The notes beneath the pieces were generated by a model. That model saw only the letters and a list, made by a program, of their open reading frames with translations. It did not search any database and was not told where the DNA came from. From assembly GCA_002917075.1 (NCBI GenBank), contig NTMA01000007.1:372001-436000 (forward strand): a stretch of DNA of 64,000 bases, read 5' to 3'. The position numbers and the translations under genes were made by a program. Origin of the DNA: Hawksworthiomyces lignivorus. Its lineage: Eukaryota; Ascomycota; Sordariomycetes; Ophiostomatales; Ophiostomataceae. Of the stretch, positions 20,897 to 33,000 are shown one piece after another (the stretch's first letter is position 1; the number at the start of each line of letters is the position of its first letter).

Positions 20897-22129
20897 ATGG
20901 GCCAGGCATGCTGCAAGGCGAAGCTGCAACGCGCGAGCCGTTTGTCCAAGTCTCGCCGCACTGCAAATGTGCCCGAAGCTGGAGAAGAGGAGTTTGACTC
21001 TCCAGAAGGACACCAGCACTCGACGCCTATCATTCAGCTGGAGCCACTTCCAACCGGAGCTTCGGATCTACTGTACCTAGACCAGCAGCTCGCTGAATAC
21101 CGACTACGACAGGAGAATGGCAAACGGAAGCGACGCCGGCGGAAGAAGCTCGCTAAGGTAAACAAGAACAAGAAGCGAGTCACGCTGGTCGAGGTGGAGA
21201 CCACCATCCCCAGCCCGCCACCCATCCCACTCGCCGAATCGTCTGCGCCGTCCGCGCCAAGAGAAGAAGGCCATCAACAGGGGCTGGAAGAGCTGCAGCA
21301 GCAAGAAGACGAGCCATCTTCGCCTGAGCAGGAGCGCACACTCCACGCACACGAGCTGATTAGCATCGCAGCCACTAGGCTGCAGACGACTTCGCTTGTG
21401 TATCCGCCAAACCGGCCACCACCACCGCAGCAGCAGCAGCATCAGCCTTCACCAACACTACAGACTAGGACGCAGGACACGCCAAGACGACCAAACCAGC
21501 CGCAGTGCCAGGGTGACAGCGTACCGGAAGGCGACGGTGGCGGTGGGAGCGGAAGCGAAGGCAGCGACCCAGTGCTGGCCCCTGTCCCGTATCGACCTCT
21601 CGCTGTGCAGTTCCCCTTTGCGAGCACGACCTGTTCCAGCGCCGGCTCGCTCAGCGGCGTCGGCGATGAAACTCCGCCGGAAGAACAGCTCCGTAACCAC
21701 CCACTTGAACGCCTGGCTTCAGTGTCAACCGTGATCACGCGCCAGGAGAAAGAACACGAGACGTTGGCAGACGGTGCTGAGATGGATGACGCCATTTCGT
21801 CAAGCAGCCGCAGGAGCGTCTACTACACGGCGCTGTCTTCGCCGAGCCTGCATCCAGGCCTGCGCATTTTCTTGCGTCCCCGGTCAACTCCGCAAGCAGC
21901 AGACGATACAGAGCCCGCACCAGCCGCAGGAGCCGTATCAGCCGAGCCTAATGGCAGTACTTCAGCCCTTGAGATAACCGCCGTCCAGACTTGGGTAGCC
22001 AGCAGTACTCTTCCTTCTCCTTCTCCTCCAGCTACTGCTGCTGAGCCTCAAGTCACTGATGCCGACCGAAACGGGGAGGACACCGCCAATGAGCCACCGG
22101 AGACGGCCAGAACGTTCGGCTTCTATTAG
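20897..22129 (+). CDS. hypothetical protein with N-terminal double lipid-anchor motif
   Basis: I do not recognise this 410-residue single-exon protein. It begins MGQACCKAKLQRASRLSKSR. Gly2 followed by a small residue at position 5 is compatible with N-myristoylation, Cys5 and Cys6 are placed for palmitoylation, and Lys/Arg residues follow, so a plasma- or endomembrane anchor is likely. Residues 40-72 look ordered and amphipathic (HSTPIIQLEPLPTGASDLLY, then DQQLAEYRLRQ). A strongly basic block (KRKRRRRKKLAKVNKNKKR, 76-94) comes next. The remaining 300 residues are disordered-looking, rich in Pro, Ser, Glu and Gln. The ATG has a good context (ACAATGG), and the composition resembles real fungal genes rather than chance. 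Function unknown; a membrane-tethered scaffold or signalling adaptor is conceivable but only inference. Confidence 0.7.
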   Translation: MGQACCKAKLQRASRLSKSRRTANVPEAGEEEFDSPEGHQHSTPIIQLEPLPTGASDLLYLDQQLAEYRLRQENGKRKRRRRKKLAKVNKNKKRVTLVEVETTIPSPPPIPLAESSAPSAPREEGHQQGLEELQQQEDEPSSPEQERTLHAHELISIAATRLQTTSLVYPPNRPPPPQQQQHQPSPTLQTRTQDTPRRPNQPQCQGDSVPEGDGGGGSGSEGSDPVLAPVPYRPLAVQFPFASTTCSSAGSLSGVGDETPPEEQLRNHPLERLASVSTVITRQEKEHETLADGAEMDDAISSSSRRSVYYTALSSPSLHPGLRIFLRPRSTPQAADDTEPAPAAGAVSAEPNGSTSALEITAVQTWVASSTLPSPSPPATAAEPQVTDADRNGEDTANEPPETARTFGFY

Positions 22130-23136
22130 AACCGCCTCCACCGCCAGGAGGGATGCGCAGAGGGACAGGCAGAGAAGGAGAGCCGTGGGCGTGCGTTTCT
22201 CCGCTGGCTGCTGCGGGAGCTGCGGAAGCTTGTCCAATGGGCCTCCCAGCTGGCATGTCAGCGCTTGACAATAAAAACATTAAATTTTGCGTTCCAGAAG
22301 ACCTTTTCAAAGTCCTTCGCCTTCTCTTACAGATAATCAAGATAAATAAAGAATAAAAAAACCAATCAATTGTCTCTCCCCATAGAGCTTCAAGGCCCTC
22401 GCTTTCTGTACAATACATCTCATCGTATTTTCCTCTTGCGTCAATTATGTCTACTGTGCTTGGTTGCATGGTCTCCAAGCAGGCAAACATGAAGCAGCAT
22501 GTACTACAGAATCAGATGCCTAATCCTACATGGTCGATATGCTCCTATAAATGCTTAGCCAGACTGTGGAGCCTGCTGGGAGGAGAACGGCAGCCCCACA
22601 ATTTGCAGGAGGCAGCAAAGCACGGCAACAAGCAGCTAAACCCCGCCACCGGCCGGGAAGGTGCAAACAGGACCACCCCGCCAAACTGGCCCAGCTCACA
22701 GAGGGAAGGCATGATACAGCAATGGCTTCCCTTGTTCCACATCCGCTCCTGCCCAAGAAAGCATTTCCAATCAGAAGGCAGCAAAGGTATCGTCGCATCT
22801 CTTGTGCCTCTTTTTGAATGTCTTTTTGATTGCTTTTTGATTGTTTTTTTTTTCTTCCTCTCTCGTTTGTCTTATTTATAATCCTCCGTTTATCTGCTTC
22901 TCGTATTTCAGTATAGCACTTTGCCCCATCTCCCGTTTCTTACTTCCCGCTCACCTCCGCGTCCCCGGCGCAGCAAGAGGGGTATCTTAAGGTGAGAATG
23001 TCTTCTGCATCTTCTGAACAGAAACAAGGCCTTCCAGACGCACATCAAAGCTGATACATTGGGCAAGTGGCCTTAGTCTATCTCGACCTTAGTACCTTGA
23101 ACGCCGCTCCCCAAGCGGCCAACACCTCTGCCCGCC
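22130..23136. other. intergenic: upstream region of CAND1
   Basis: No supportable gene. AT-rich sequence with likely poly(A) signals (AATAAA-like at about 22345) is followed by a T-rich tract (22830-22875) and the CAND1 leader. Confidence 0.55.
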
Positions 23137-26100
23137 ATGACGACCATCAACGTGGCTAGTGCCACATCCACGACGATCAGCCATCTGCTCCAGAAGCTGA
23201 ACGACTCCGATCCGGACTTCCGGTTCATGTCCCTCAACGACCTTCTGAACGTCCTCGTCAACGGCCGGCCCGAGATCCTCCAGAATGATTACAACACGGC
23301 TGCGCGCACCTGCGACCACCTGGTCCGCGCCCTGGACGACCAGAACGGCGAAGTGCAGAACTTGGCGATCAAGTGTCTCGGCCCGCTGGTACACAGATTG
23401 CCTTACACGATCATCGGGCCCATGATGGAGAAGTTGTCCACGCTCAAACTGAAGAACTCTGTGGACACCACCGTTCCGGCGCTGGCTCTCAAGGCCGTCA
23501 TAGAAGCCCTTCCCGCGCCGACCCCCGGCGAGCCGCCCTCTAAGGAGGTGGTGGAGGCGTACGCCCACATCAGCCGCGTACTCATACCACGACTCATTGG
23601 CCGGTCCGTCGGGTCGTCTGCCTCGGCGGCCAAGGTCGCCAGCCACCGCATTCAGGCCCATCCGGGGTCGGCCGCCACCGGTGGCATTCTCGATTCGAAC
23701 AGCGACCTGGTTGCCGAGTCTGTCGATGTTCTCATTGCTGTCGTGCGCTGCTTCGGCCCCATGCTCGCTCCTTTCGAGGTCGAGGCTCTGCAGGACACCG
23801 TCGTCTCTGTCCTGCACGATCCCCGCGGCAACTCCGTCGTCAAGAAGCGCGCCGTGGCTGCGATCTCGATTCTGGCCGTCTACCTGCCGGACGATGCACT
23901 GGTCAACTTCATCTCACAGACCGTTCACACACTCAACAGCGCGAGCATCTCCCCGGTCACCCAGCGCCTGTATATTTCCATTCTTGGCTCCATGGCCCGG
24001 TCGATCCCTCTGCGCTTCGGCCGTCACATCGACGCCGTCGTTCCCTTTATTCTGCATGCCCTGAACGAGGCAGAGCTGGAGAAGCAGCTAGAGGCTATCA
24101 GCGAAGGCAACGATCCCGGCGACTTCAACGACATCCGCGAAACCGCCTTGGTGACCCTGGATGCTTTCCTCTACTCATGTCCTAACCAGATGCGTCCATA
24201 TACCGACGAGACAATCCAGGCGACCCTGCGGTACGTGAAATACGACCCCAACTATGTGGATGATGACGACGATGACGATATGGACGATGCGGATGACGAG
24301 GACGATGATTTTGGTGGTGACGATGATGATGACGAATTCGAGGCCGACGCGGGCTTCGACGACGACGACGACGCCAGCTGGAAGGTGCGTCGGTGTGCGG
24401 CCAAGGCCATCCACACACTGATCTCGACGCGGAGCAGCGGCGATCTGCTTGATAATGGCGTCTTGTATCGCGATGCCGCCCCTGTTCTCATCAGACGGTT
24501 CGACGAACGCGAGGAGACGGTCCGCCTAGAGATCATCGCGGCTTTGGCTCTACTAGTCCGCAAGACGGGCAGCGGCATCATCCCCGAATTTTCTCTCAAC
24601 AGCGGCTCCGATGCGTCAAACGACCTCGCTTCGCAGCTGCCGCTGAGCCGAAAGCGCCGCCGGCAGAGCAGCACCGGCGGCCCCACTGCGTCAAGCAGCA
24701 TCGGAGGTCTCACATCGCCGACCTTGGAAAAGACGACTCCAATCCCTGTGAGCGGCCCGCGCGCCGACCTCGCCGAGAAGACCCCTGCCATCGTCTCGGC
24801 GGCCGCAAAGCTCCTCAAAGGAAAGCAGATTCCCACCAAGCAGGCCGTTGTCAACCTGCTCAACGACATCGTGACGGTTCAGCGGGGAGGTATGACCGAC
24901 TACTTTGGCCAGATCCTGGCCCCGGTCATCGAGGCCGTCAAGCCGTCGGCCGCATCTGCCACTTCGACTTCTCTGTCCACGGGCGGCGGCAACGCTTCTG
25001 CCACCCCTGCGACCCTCCGGGTGGCTGCTCTGCACCTCCTCGGTCACCTCGCCAACACGCATCCTTCGCAGGTCCTACAGCCCTACCTTTCCAGCATCGT
25101 CGCCGGCGTTCTTCTCGTTGCCTACGACCGCTTCTATAAGATATCGGGAGAGGCCATTTCGGCAATTGAAGAGGTCGTTAAGTCCATCACTCCGCCGCGG
25201 TCGCGCCCTGCGGCTGCCGCCAAGTTCAAGGCCGAGCTGCACAAGCTGTATGATGTGCTCATGAACCGGACGACGTCTGCAGACGTCGATGCCGAGGTGC
25301 GTCGAAAAGCCATCCGGGCCCTGGGCACGCTTTTGTCTCGGACAGGCGCAGGCTCCGATGGTTCTAGCCTTCTCCCTCTAGACAAGCGCAGCGCAGCGCT
25401 GGACGCTCTGCTTGAGCGTCTCGGAAACGAGACGTCGCGTCTCGCCGCCGTAGAGGCGATCGACATCGTGGCCGCCTCCGCCTCCGCCAGCATTCCATTT
25501 GACGCGCAGTGGGCGCGCCAAGTCGCAGTCGAACTCTCCACGCAGCTGCGCAAGGCAAACCGTGCTCTGCGTGGTTCGAGCGTCCAGGCTCTCCGCCACC
25601 TGGTTCAGAGCCCGGCAGCCAAGGGCCAGCTCGACGCAGATACCATCGGCGTCCTCGTGGCGGCGCTGCAGCCTGTGATCACGAACAACGACCCGCTCCT
25701 GCTCAGCCCGGCGCTGCGCATCCTCAAGGTGCTCGTCCAAGAGCAGCCGCAGCTCGTTGTGACCCCCGAAATCATCGCCTCCATCTGCGCTCTACTGCAG
25801 ACCAATGTGGCTGGCACCGTGCTCGACCCCCTGCTTCAGCTTGTCACGGTTATCGGCCGCAGCGGCCACGGCCAGCCTCTGATGAGCGGCCTTCTCAAGG
25901 ACGTCGGCATCCACGGCGACCCGGCTGTGGTTGGCAAGGTAGTCGGCAACCTGCTCGTTGCCAGCGGCAGCTCTGCCGGTGTCACCATTGACAGCTTTAT
26001 CAAGGAGACACAGACATCCAAGTCGGACCAGATTCGCGCCAGCCTGGCGCTGTCTGTGCTTGGCGAAGCAGGCCTGCGGCTGGGCGCTGAGTCTCCCATC

Positions 26101-27304
26101 AAGCCGGAGCTGTTCCTGGACCAGTTCTCCAGCGACTACGACAAGGTGTCCATCTCGGCTGCCATTGCTCTCGGCCGGGCCGGCGCGGGCAACGTGGCGC
26201 AGTATCTTCCAGTCATTCTGAACGGGCTCGGGACCAACAACACAACACAGTATCTCCTTTTGCAGTCCATCAAAGAAGTCCTGCAGCAGGTGGCAATTGA
26301 TCAGACGGATATCAGCCAGTACACTTCCGTCATCTGGGAGCATCTTTTGCGGGCCGCGAATGTCGAGAACAACAAGGCGGTCTGCGCCGAGTGCATCGGT
26401 CGCCTGGCCATCATTGCGCCTCAGACGTACATCCCGAAGCTCCAAGAGCTACTGAAGGACAAGTCGCAGGTGCTGCGAGCCATCGCCGTCCAGGCTCTCC
26501 GTTATACTCTGCCGGAAACTGGCGAGGCCTTTGATGCCGTCCTGCGCGACCACCTGGTTGGCATGCTGACAACAGCCCTCAAAGACCCGGACATGGAGAT
26601 CCGCCGCCTGGCCATGACCGCGCTGAACTCCGCGGCGAACAACAAGCCCGAGCTGATCCTGGCCCACCTCAGCCAGCTTCTCCCGTACATCATGGAGGAG
26701 TCTAAGCCGAAACCCGAGCTGGTTCGGGAAGTGCAGATGGGCCCGTTCAAGCACACGGTCGACGACGGACTCGAAGTGCGAAAGGTAAGATCTTCCGCTC
26801 CTTTTTCTCGAGCGCTTGTAATATGCGCTAACACACGTCAAGGGCGCATACGAAACACTCTATGCTCTCATGGAGACGGCATTTTCGCGCATTAGCATTA
26901 TCAGCCTGTTCGAGCGCATTGTCGACGGCCTCAGCGACGACCACGACATTCGTGCCATGTGCAACTTGATGCTCTCGCGGCTGGCATACGTCGCGCCCGA
27001 GGAGACGGCACGCCACCTGGACAGCATTGCCGAAAAGTACCGTGTCATCCTGTCGACAAAGCTTAAGGACAACGCCGTCAAGCAGGAGCACGAGAAGCAG
27101 GAGGACGCCAATAAGAGCGTGCTGCGTGCCACGCTGCTGCTGGCCGACCGCCTCAAGGCCTCGCTCAGCGACGGCACCGTTGGCGACATTGGTGCCCACC
27201 AGCAGTGGACGCAGTACTGGGACTGGGTCAACAAGGCGTTCGATGCGCCTCTGCGGACGCTTCGCGAAGAGAACCGGGAGCTGGGCACGAGCCTCGGCTT
27301 CTAG
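23137..27304 (+). CDS. cand1: cullin-associated NEDD8-dissociated protein (CAND1/TIP120)
   Basis: CAND1 binds un-neddylated cullin-RBX cores and exchanges substrate receptors of SCF-type ubiquitin ligases. Two exons (23137-26784, 26843-27304), joined by a 58-nt intron (GTAAGA...AAG, branch GCTAAC), encode 1369 residues made of HEAT repeats. The N-terminus (SHLLQKLNDSDPDFRFMSLN) and the C-terminal TIP120 part (YETLYALMETAFSRI, FERIVDGLSDDHDIRAMCNL) are typical. An acidic insert of about 40 residues, mostly Asp (373-413), lies before DASWKVRRCAAKAI, the place where animal CAND1 also has an acidic loop. A second low-complexity insert (about 505-545) separates HEAT units. The protein is somewhat longer than human CAND1 (1230). 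It is convergent with the PAQR gene, 272 bases away. Confidence 0.94.
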
Positions 27305-27576
27305 GAAAAGCGCCCGCCTGCCGCAGCTCCGATTCAGCAGAGGTGAAGGTGTAAAAAAGGAACGCCGCTGCTGTCACATATTATGCTTTGTTCGTTCTAT
27401 CACTCATGGAATTATGAATACAACTCAAAAGTAGATTAAGTGCACGTTAAAAAGCAAATGCTGCGTAGTCTTAAAAACTGTCTCGTCTATAAACGCACGT
27501 ATGCTGCCTGTATCTAATATATGTATGGATGATGTCGTAAGCGTCTCTTCCTCAAGTATGCACCAATCCGACAACT

Positions 27577-29223
27577 CTAACCGCCAAGGCCGTTGCGACA
27601 CAAAGCTCCTTCGCCGCGTCGGAAGGCCAGGGCCCGGTCCAGGCCGACGGCGTACACGATAGCGGCAAATAAGACGGCCACATGCATAATCTGGTGGCTC
27701 GCGCCCACGATGTCGAACCGACGCGGGAACCAGTACTCTGGGAACTAGAGAAGAGCAAAGAAGGCAGTCAGCAAAAGCAGCAAGCAGCGGGAGGGAAGAA
27801 GATAAAAGGGGAGCGCCGAGTAGATTTCCCAAGCAGGAGCCCGGTCCCACACACACATAACGTACCTTGAGCATGTACGCCACGACGCCCACCGTGTTGA
27901 AGAAGAGCGTTCCGAGCACGCCCGGCCAGAGGTCGACGCGCCGCGCCCAGTCCGGGTCGCGGAGCCATAGAGCGGACCACAGCAGCGGGCCGAGGAACGA
28001 CACCGCCGCGAACCCGGCGAACAGCGCCGCCCGCCGCTGGCCGCGCGCGGGGCCCTGGAAAGCGGCGAAGAGGCGCGTCAGCGGCGCGAGCGGCGCGAGC
28101 AGCAGCCCGCGCATGGCGGCGGGGCGGCGGGGGGAGAGCCCCGACGCCGCCGCCGCGCACAGCGCGCCCAGCAGCGCCGTGGCCGTGTGGAAGGCCCAGC
28201 GGGCGGCGGCGACCGGGGAGGGCTCGCAGGCCAGCCCCTGGTGGATTAGTGGTACGGTGGCGCCGGCCATGAGCACGAGGATGCCGACGATGTCGACGGC
28301 CATGCCGACAGCGTAGCCGCGCGCGCTGTGGCACATGAGCGTGTGGAAGCCGGCGGACAGGGTGAAGCAGACGGCGACGCCCGCCAGAAAGGCGGCGGCG
28401 GCAATACGGTCGCCCACGGAGTTCTGCGCTGCCGCCCCGGCGTCCGCTGTCGTCCACGGCCAGCACCCCAAAAGGAGGGTGGCGAGAAGCCCATAGAACA
28501 GGACCGCCCCAGCGGCATGAGAGAGAATATTGACTATGTCGATTAGAAGAGAAGCAACAAAATCTCCCTTTTATATATGCGACATATACAAAAACAAACT
28601 CACCAGATTCATTGTGCATATAAGTCCAACTGTGGAAACACGCAGCAACCGAAGCGTCCGCTTTTCTGTGTTGAATTCAGCATGAGAAAAAAAAGCATAA
28701 AAGTTACTTATTTCTTTTTAAACATTGAAAAAAAGGGAGTAGGGGATGTAAGAAACCTACCGATAGCTTGTGTGAATAAGCTCGTTTCCATGCCTTTTTT
28801 TTTGCCTTTATTAGTGAACTTGAGACACAATCTCAAAACCATGACGGCCATTATGTCCGTTTCTATACTTACTGTTGCCAAACTTCTACATAACATTCCC
28901 AGTCAGTTTCGTAATTCGGCGCTTAGAAGATTATCCAACAGAAGAATCTCACCGGCTTCAGTCCACAACAGCAGCCGACGGCCCCGGACTGTTTGAGTTG
29001 CGTCGAGGACTGTCTGCTCGATCTGCTGCTGCTGCTGGCTACTGCGTCGTCTTGAACGCAGGAATACGGAGAAGCGGCCGGCTGTGGTCGCAGCCATGGA
29101 AGAAGATGGAATGCACTCGCTCTCTTCGGCTGCTGCGGAATGAGGCGGCGGCTTCGGTCTGTCAACTGCCGTTACTGTGGAGGTCTCCGCTGCTGCTGAG
29201 ACAGTAGCCAGAAGGGCATCCAT
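27577..29223 (-). CDS. PAQR/Izh family seven-helix membrane protein
   Basis: Six exons (28953-29223, 28873-28885, 28761-28793, 28604-28665, 27866-28533, 27577-27744) sum to 1215 nt and 404 residues. The introns are 67, 79, 95, 70 and 121 nt, all GT-AG. Splicing rebuilds the family signature: LLLWTEAEVWQQHGNELIH, then SYRKADASVAACFHSW, TYMHNESVNILSHAAGAVLF, a Ser/His motif SAGFHTLMCHS, and the C-terminal GASHQIMHVAVL. The three conserved His positions are those that bind zinc in adiponectin receptors, which suggests hydrolase (ceramidase-like) activity; yeast Izh proteins act in zinc and sterol homeostasis. The N-terminus (about 75 residues) is Ser/Gln-rich and cytoplasmic by family topology. 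Exons 2 and 3 are only 13 and 33 nt. The small exons rest on frame and family motif, so that section is slightly less certain than the rest. Confidence 0.87.
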
Positions 29224-30027
29224 CTTGCGAAATTTCGAGTTGGGACCGACAACACTTCTCTAATACTGGCACTGATTCTCTGATGAAGTGGATCGTCGAA
29301 ACTATTATCAGCTTTATTCTCAATTGCTAACCTTTTCAAATTCTCCTGCCGGCAGCCGGAACACCCTCCATCCGTCGATCCCTGATGCGGTTCAACCTGC
29401 AATATGTCCGAGCGCACATACAACAAAAAATGGAGCTGTATTTATTGCGAGGTTATATATACCCTGAGGGACTCGTCTGGCAGTACTCGAATAAATCAAA
29501 ATTCATCCAAATCAGTCAACATTTTTTCTGTAGCTTTATCTCCAGATCATTTTAAATAGATATCAACACTGTAAAGAAGTTTCTGCTTTGTATTGTATCC
29601 TACCATGCCCATCACAAATGACAAAACGCATATTTTATGACCTTTCCCAGTATAACCTCCTGAACGCCTTGAGATTTCCACATCCGGTATATCAATGCCC
29701 TACCCAGCTTCTCGTTCTCCCCCTTGCAGCGGGTATTGGTATATCAAAATGCTAATGAAAATGTAGGAAAACAAAACCCGAAGAATCCTCTATATACTGT
29801 CCAACACCTTTCGTTCCAACACCTTTCGTTCCAACATCCACATTCATCCCCTGTTGGTTTCCTCTTGGGAACGAGACTTTCGCCAAACCATATGTGGGTA
29901 TCTTCATGTATGTAAGTAGAATATGTACGCGTAGCAAAAATCATAAAACATGAGAAAAAAAACAAAATATCCTAAACGTGATTTGTCAGCGCAAGGGGCC
30001 TCAGCTTGACTTTCTCTATCCGAGAAG
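29224..30027. other. intergenic: upstream of PAQR gene, downstream of flippase gene
   Basis: AT-rich sequence without a gene. It includes a 15-bp direct tandem repeat at 29801-29830. Confidence 0.6.
29801..29836. repeat. 15-bp tandem repeat, 2.4 copies
   Basis: Unit CCAACACCTTTCGTT occurs at 29801-29815 and 29816-29830, followed by CCAACA. Seen directly. Confidence 0.9.
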
Positions 30028-33000
30028 TTATGGAGACCGAAGCTCAATGGGACTCTCCGTAAAGACAGGTTTTGAAGGACTAGCTGGACTCCCCATCTCG
30101 CCTCCGAGCCACCTCTGTGATGATGTGTCTAATGCTGGAATTTGAGGCTTCCGCGGCAAGACTGGTGACGATTGGAAAGAAGGCACTTGCAGCGAAGGGG
30201 ACCTGGGAGATGTAGCTGTCACTGCCGCATCCCTTTCCGTGGCGTGTGGGGAAAAGGGAGCCGGGACGTATTCATCAATTCGGCCACCGCACCCTCTACT
30301 GATAGTAGGAGAAGCCGTCGGCGATAAGTTTCCGTTCACGACAGAACCGGCGCTAGTCATGACCACATTTCCGCGGGCTGCGCTGTGGGAAGACCGCGGC
30401 AGCTCGTCCCCGACGCTGCTCTTGCGTGAAGCGTCGCTCGGTGCGGCTGCGCCCGTCATGCCTGCCAGTCCCTGCATCTCCATAGCGACGCCGCCTGCTT
30501 CACCGTTTTCGGCGGCATGTTCTTTGAAGACAGCACGAACGTCTTTGTAGTGTTCGATCTGCTGCATGAGATCTTGGTCGGTCGCAAAATAGGCGCGGCG
30601 CGTGCCATTGACAATGAGCTCGAAGACGACGACGGCCATTAGGGCGACAAACAGTGTCACCCACCATGTTGCGCTTCGACCAAAATTGTGTAAGAAAGCG
30701 CCATGGACAACATACGGCCCAAGGTTCTTCTTATAGATCGCAGAGAGCAAAATGCTCCACATAAACCAGCCAGACACAGAAATTATCAGGCCAATGGCAG
30801 AGATAATTGTCTGATTGTGCAGCTCAAGGACGCTAGATATCTTATTAGAATCCTGTTTTAAAACTACAGCAAAGAAAAAGAGATATCAGGGGACTTACAG
30901 CATCTTTATGTTAATAAAGAGGACACAGACCGTGAACGCCAAACTGCCCATGGCATAGAGAGTGGTGTCGCTGGTGAACAGAGCGTTGCTGTAGACGGCA
31001 TACAAGACGTAGAAAATGACTACGGCTTCGCAGACTGCAAGGATCATCCAGCCAACATACTTTCGGAAACAGAAGCCCAAGTTGCGCTGGCCGTATGCGT
31101 AGAGCTCTGGAACGGCCAAGAGGGTGTCGGCGCGCAGGTCTTTCTCAAAGATGCCCAGCAAAATAACAGGCAGCGACGTAAACAGTGTGTTGAAGACGGT
31201 CAAGCTAGTGGACTCGTACAGAGATGTGCCCGTATAACCGTTGTAGCGCTGGTACAGCGCCTGCACCAAGTAGAAGACCATTTCCTTCCAAAAAGTTCCG
31301 AGGATGTATTTGCCCGTACGGATGTAGTTCCACCGGCCGTGAACGAGCAGAAGACGTTGCAAGAAGCGGAACTGCGCAATCGAGTAGTCAGAGATGCGCG
31401 CTGCCTGCAATCCTTCGCGGCCCGAGATGCCGATACCGACATGCGAGGCTTGGATCATGGCAATATCGTTGGCTCCGTCTCCAATTGCCAGAGTCATAGA
31501 AGACGGTACACGCTGGCGAATGCATTTGACGAGGGTCGCTTTTTGGGACGGTGATGCGCGGCAGCAGATCACCGAATCGACACGAGCAACGAGGTCATAG
31601 AACAGGATGCGCATTTCCTCCTGAGATTCGACGATCCCAAGCGTATGACCATCGATGACTACGACGCTGTGCGGCATCATGCCGCGGCTGACATCTACCA
31701 GCGTGGATGCGATCCGCTCTTGCAAATTGTCTTCGTCGACAGACGCATCGAGCACGTAGACCTCTGAGAAGGGCTTGCAAATACGCGCCGCGTGGGCAAT
31801 GTTGATGGCCGTCTCGCGCTTGTCGCCAGTCAACATCCAAATCTTGATGTTGGCGCGGCGCATCTTATCGACAGTCTCCGGCACGCCAGCTTGCAGCTTG
31901 TCTTCAATTGCTGTGGCACCAGCCAGGTCAAATCCCTGCTCGAGCAGATCTGCAGCAGCCTCAATCCGCTCCTGCCGGTTCACTAAGCTCGTAGTCGCAT
32001 CCTGGTAGATGACCCTCCACTTGCGGTAGTCGTCGTCTTCGACATAGCGATACGCAAAGAGTAAGGTCCGCAGACCCTCAGAGGCAAAGTCGTCGATGTG
32101 CTGAAAGCAGCGGTCGAATACAGCTCCTTCATTAATAGCAAGAGCTTCGTCGACCATGTTCACATAGGGGTCGTCATGGAGACAATCACCTGCCGCCGAT
32201 GCTGTCACAGAGACGCCATCCTGAGACCGCTTTCGCTGCTGGCATCCTGAGGTCGCTGTTTCACTAGCCATCTTGCCTTGATTTGTGCCATTGCCACCGT
32301 TCGTAGACCCGCTACCGCAACCGTTACGTTCGACATCATTAGCTAGCTCCATGTCTTCTGTCTCACGACGTCTCAGCCAACCATCAACATCGCCCGAAAA
32401 GGCACCTGATCGGCGATAGCTTTGGTTGTCCACCGACTTCTTGCTAGTGCTAACGCGGGGAATACCACGGAATTGATGATTTATCGACGCAGCACGAACC
32501 AGGTTCATGCTCGATCTTGGTGTGGTTGGTCCGCCTGCAATGCTGGCCGTAAGGCTCCTCCTGAGCATGGCGCGCTCTTGCTCAACGCTCTTACGTTTGC
32601 TAGCGCGACGTTCCACCGCGGATGCCTTCGCCAAGGCCATCTGGTTCAACTTCAACCGTGGCAGAATGACGCTGTCGGCTCCCTTGCAAAACATGCAGAT
32701 GCGGCCATCCGGCATACGGATGACAATAGACATGCGCTTTCTCTTACTGCTAAATTCGATGACATCCAGGATCTGGTACGTTTCGGTGACCATCGAACCG
32801 TCAATCTGGTGAAACTGCAGCTTGATGGACTGAGCAGGCCGGTCAATGAGCAGGTAACCCAGGTCGCGCGCTGCCTGAACCAGCGCCAGCTCGTCCGGCG
32901 AAGCCGCTTGAAACTCAATAGTGCCATCAGCCATCGTCTCGGGTAGACATGTGTGGCAAAGGGCAATGCAAAGAATGAAGTGGCGGGCCTTGCGTGAGAA

